Source of the DNA: JBAWXE01 sp037144255
Lineage (GTDB): Bacteria; Bacteroidota; Bacteroidia; Chitinophagales; Chitinophagaceae
Assembly (NCBI GenBank): GCA_037144255.1
Contig: JBAWXE010000034.1
Span: 1 to 24,714, forward strand
Reading direction: 5' to 3'
Length of the DNA: 24,714 nt
Each line of letters opens with the position of its first letter. Positions within the stretch are counted from its first letter, which is position 1. Of this stretch, positions 22,018 through 24,714 are shown piece by piece. A program made the position numbers and the translations under genes. The notes under the pieces were generated by a model that was given only the letters and a program-made list of their open reading frames with translations, searched no databases and was not told the DNA's origin.

Positions 22018-24714
22018 ATGAATTTATTTTCGCTTCAAGATCGTGAGTTTATAGGCCGCCATTTAGGACCTAACGAGCATGACAAACAACAAATGTTACG
22101 CACTATTGGTGTCAATAGTCTGGATGAGTTGATCTCTAAAACAGTGCCTACTGCTATACGCATGGCCAAGCCTTTGGATATACCTGCGTCTATGAGCGAG
22201 GCTGCATATCTGAGATTTCTGAAAGAGGTATCCTTGAAAAATGAAATTTTCAAGTCTTATATAGGACAAGGTTATTACGATACACATACACCTAGTGTGA
22301 TACTTCGTAACATTTTCGAAAACCCTGGATGGTATACTCAGTACACTCCTTATCAGGCTGAGATTTCTCAAGGCCGTCTGGAAAGCTTACTGAACTTCCA
22401 AACCATGATATGCGACTTGACTGCGATGCCAATAGCTAACGCATCTCTGTTGGATGAAGCTACTGCCGCTGCAGAGGCTATGACCATGTTCTTCAATATG
22501 CTCAATAAGAACCATGATAGCATCGAGCGCCCTAAGTTCTTTGTAGATGCTGAATGTTTCCCTCAAACTATTGATGTACTCATTACTCGTTCTCAACCTT
22601 TGGGTATCGAGGTAGTTACAGGCGATTATAAAACAGCTACTATCGATGCACACTACTTTGGTGCTATCGTACAATACCCTAACGATAAAGGTTCGGTAGA
22701 AGATTACCGCAGCTTTATAGAGAAGGTACATGCAGTTGGCGCATATGTGGCTATGGCTACAGATCTGCTGGCACTTACTTTGCTCAAAGCTCCGGGTGAA
22801 CTGGGTGCTGATGCTACTTTGGGTAGTGCACAGCGTTTTGGTGTGCCATTAGGTTTTGGTGGTCCTCACGCTGCATTCTTTGCAGTAAAGGAGGATTTCA
22901 AACGTAATATCCCCGGCCGAATCATCGGTATCAGCATCGATGCTCAGGGCAATCGTGCATTGCGTATGGCCTTACAAACACGCGAACAACATATCAAACG
23001 CGAAAAGGCAACTTCTAACATCTGTACTGCACAGGCTTTACTGGCTAACATGGCTGCAATGTATGCAGTATATCACGGCCCTGTAGGTCTGAAAAATATT
23101 GCTAAACGTGTTGCTTTACTCACACAGGCATTGGCCGATCAACTGAAAGCACAAGGAAATCAACTCCTGAGCAACAATTACTTTGATACTATAGTAGTCA
23201 ATGTAAAGGATGTAGCTACTATTCGCAAACATGCTGAAACATCTCGTATCAATTTCCGTTACTTAACTAATAATAATGTAGGTATTTCATTAGATGAAAC
23301 AACTACTATCGAAGATGTAGAACGTATCCTCAATGTATTCAGCTCTAGTAAAGGTTCTTTAGACCTGCAAAAAAGCACTCTGAACAATATCCCTAGTGCA
23401 TTAGTACGCACTTCAGAATTCCTGACTCATCAGGTATTCAATTCTCATCATAGCGAAACGCAAATGATGCGTTATATCAAGACTCTCGAGAACAGAGACT
23501 TGTCACTGAATACAAGTATGATCTCTCTGGGTTCATGTACTATGAAACTCAACGCTGCAACAGAAATGATGCCGCTTAGCTGGCCTGAATGGAGCAAGAT
23601 GCATCCTTTCGCACCTATTGCACAGTCTGCCGGTTACCAACAAATTGCTCAAGAACTCAGCGACTACTTATGTAAGATCACTGCTTTCGATGCTTGTAGC
23701 CTACAGCCTAATAGTGGTGCTCAGGGCGAATACGCCGGGCTCTTAACAATTCGCAATTACCACCACAGCAAAGGCGATATGCACCGCGATGTAATTTTGA
23801 TTCCAATATCTGCACATGGTACTAACCCTGCTTCTGCTGTCATGGTTGGTTACAAAGTAATAGTTGTAAAGGCGCACGATAACGGTTATGTAGATGTAGA
23901 AGACCTGAAAGCTAAGGCTGCACAGTACAGTGCTAACCTGGCCGGTATCATGATCACTTATCCTTCTACTTACGGTATCTACGAAGAGTCTATTAAAGAC
24001 ATAACAGAGATCGTTCATCAACACGGCGGACAAGTATATATGGATGGTGCCAACATGAATGCACAAGTAGGTTTAACTGCTCCGGGTCTTATCGGTGCAG
24101 ATGTTTGCCATCTGAATCTCCATAAAACTTTCGCTATCCCTCATGGTGGTGGTGGTCCTGGCATGGGGCCTATCTGTGTTAAATCGCATTTGGCTCCGTT
24201 CCTCCCTGGTCACGTAGAAGATACTAAGGGTACTAAACAACATGCTGTAAGCGCAGCACAGTATGGTTCTGCCAGCATCTTGCTCATCAGCTATGCATAC
24301 ATACGTATGCTGGGAGCTGTAGGTGTAAAGAATGCCAGCGAATACGCTATACTGAATGCTAATTACATGAAGGCTCGTTTGCAGAACGACTTTGAAATTC
24401 TGTATTCCGGTAGCAATGGTACTTGCGCACACGAATTCATTGTAGATCTTCGCCCTTTCAAAAAGAGTGTAGAGATCGAAGCTGAAGATGTAGCAAAACG
24501 TTTGATTGACTATGGTTTCCACGCGCCTACTATGAGCTTCCCTGTTGCCGGTACTATCATGATAGAACCAACTGAAAGTGAGGATAAAGGCGAACTGGAT
24601 CGTTTCTGCGATGCTTTATTAAGTATTCGCGAAGAGATTCGTTCTATAGAAACAGGTAAATCAGATAAGACTGATAATGCTCTGAAAAATGCACCTCATA
24701 CTCAGGCTGTCATC
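22018..24714 (+). CDS. gcvP: Glycine dehydrogenase (decarboxylating), P protein of the glycine cleavage system (3' partial)
   Basis: 899 codons are open to the last base of the window; full-length GcvP is about 950-960 residues, so some 50-60 codons lie beyond. The enzyme uses pyridoxal phosphate to decarboxylate glycine and passes the aminomethyl group to the lipoyl H protein. The N-terminus shows F-I-G-R-H-L-G-P, then T-P-Y-Q-A-E-I-S-Q-G-R-L-E; the PLP lysine is K703 in H-L-N-L-H-K-T-F, followed by the glycine-rich P-H-G-G-G-G-P-G-M-G-P. Both homologous halves are joined in one chain, the long bacterial/mitochondrial form rather than the split GcvPA/GcvPB form. No frame break was seen. The ATG at 22018 follows a consensus promoter and has no Shine-Dalgarno. 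Confidence 0.97.
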   Translation, partial: MNLFSLQDREFIGRHLGPNEHDKQQMLRTIGVNSLDELISKTVPTAIRMAKPLDIPASMSEAAYLRFLKEVSLKNEIFKSYIGQGYYDTHTPSVILRNIFENPGWYTQYTPYQAEISQGRLESLLNFQTMICDLTAMPIANASLLDEATAAAEAMTMFFNMLNKNHDSIERPKFFVDAECFPQTIDVLITRSQPLGIEVVTGDYKTATIDAHYFGAIVQYPNDKGSVEDYRSFIEKVHAVGAYVAMATDLLALTLLKAPGELGADATLGSAQRFGVPLGFGGPHAAFFAVKEDFKRNIPGRIIGISIDAQGNRALRMALQTREQHIKREKATSNICTAQALLANMAAMYAVYHGPVGLKNIAKRVALLTQALADQLKAQGNQLLSNNYFDTIVVNVKDVATIRKHAETSRINFRYLTNNNVGISLDETTTIEDVERILNVFSSSKGSLDLQKSTLNNIPSALVRTSEFLTHQVFNSHHSETQMMRYIKTLENRDLSLNTSMISLGSCTMKLNAATEMMPLSWPEWSKMHPFAPIAQSAGYQQIAQELSDYLCKITAFDACSLQPNSGAQGEYAGLLTIRNYHHSKGDMHRDVILIPISAHGTNPASAVMVGYKVIVVKAHDNGYVDVEDLKAKAAQYSANLAGIMITYPSTYGIYEESIKDITEIVHQHGGQVYMDGANMNAQVGLTAPGLIGADVCHLNLHKTFAIPHGGGGPGMGPICVKSHLAPFLPGHVEDTKGTKQHAVSAAQYGSASILLISYAYIRMLGAVGVKNASEYAILNANYMKARLQNDFEILYSGSNGTCAHEFIVDLRPFKKSVEIEAEDVAKRLIDYGFHAPTMSFPVAGTIMIEPTESEDKGELDRFCDALLSIREEIRSIETGKSDKTDNALKNAPHTQAVI

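Overview
The window looks like chromosomal DNA of a Bacteroidota bacterium, probably of the Chitinophagales/Chitinophagaceae type. The signs are a C-terminal type IX secretion sorting domain, several promoters matching the Bacteroidota pattern TTTG-N19-TAnnTTTG, starts without Shine-Dalgarno sequences, an ECF sigma/anti-sigma/outer-membrane-protein operon, and many barrel and lipoprotein genes. I see no transposase, integrase, phage gene, CRISPR array, tRNA or rRNA. Most of the content is ordinary core genome.

Layout from left to right. (1) 1-2367: the 3' part of a large secreted protein with NHL repeats, five tandem Ig-like repeats and a T9SS signal. (2) 2402-4926: a sugar-1-phosphate nucleotidyltransferase convergent with an M3 oligoendopeptidase, sharing a hairpin terminator. 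(3) 4927-5292: an AT-rich gap holding a promoter and an intrinsic terminator about 60 nt apart with no gene between them, a candidate small RNA or leader. (4) 5293-7423: radA and a comF-like gene. (5) 7546-10156: a FadL/OmpP1 outer membrane transporter and an SGNH/GDSL lipoprotein hydrolase, forming a two-gene operon with its own promoter and strong terminator. (6) 10259-10793: a small two-helix membrane protein whose reading frame is broken at CTT-TGA and restored by a +1 shift. (7) 10848-12776 (minus): a WbpM/CapD-type membrane nucleotide-sugar dehydratase. (8) 12777-16459: a 665-bp non-coding stretch with a helically phased repeat, then a CHASE3-PAS-PAS-HisKA-HATPase-REC-Hpt hybrid kinase. 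(9) 18767-16535 (minus): ECF sigma factor, cysteine-free membrane anti-sigma factor and outer membrane barrel, headed by an ECF-type promoter. (10) 18941-21846: a pseudouridine synthase with a 345-residue charged repeat extension, followed 2 nt later by an amidohydrolase. (11) 22018-end: gcvP, cut by the window edge, behind a near-perfect housekeeping promoter.

No clearly new multi-gene system is visible. The items most worth a second look are the CTT-TGA frame break, the orphan promoter/terminator unit before radA, the phased 11-bp repeats before the hybrid kinase, and the long repeat-built extension on the pseudouridine synthase. All assignments come from reading motifs and composition by eye; no database search was run.
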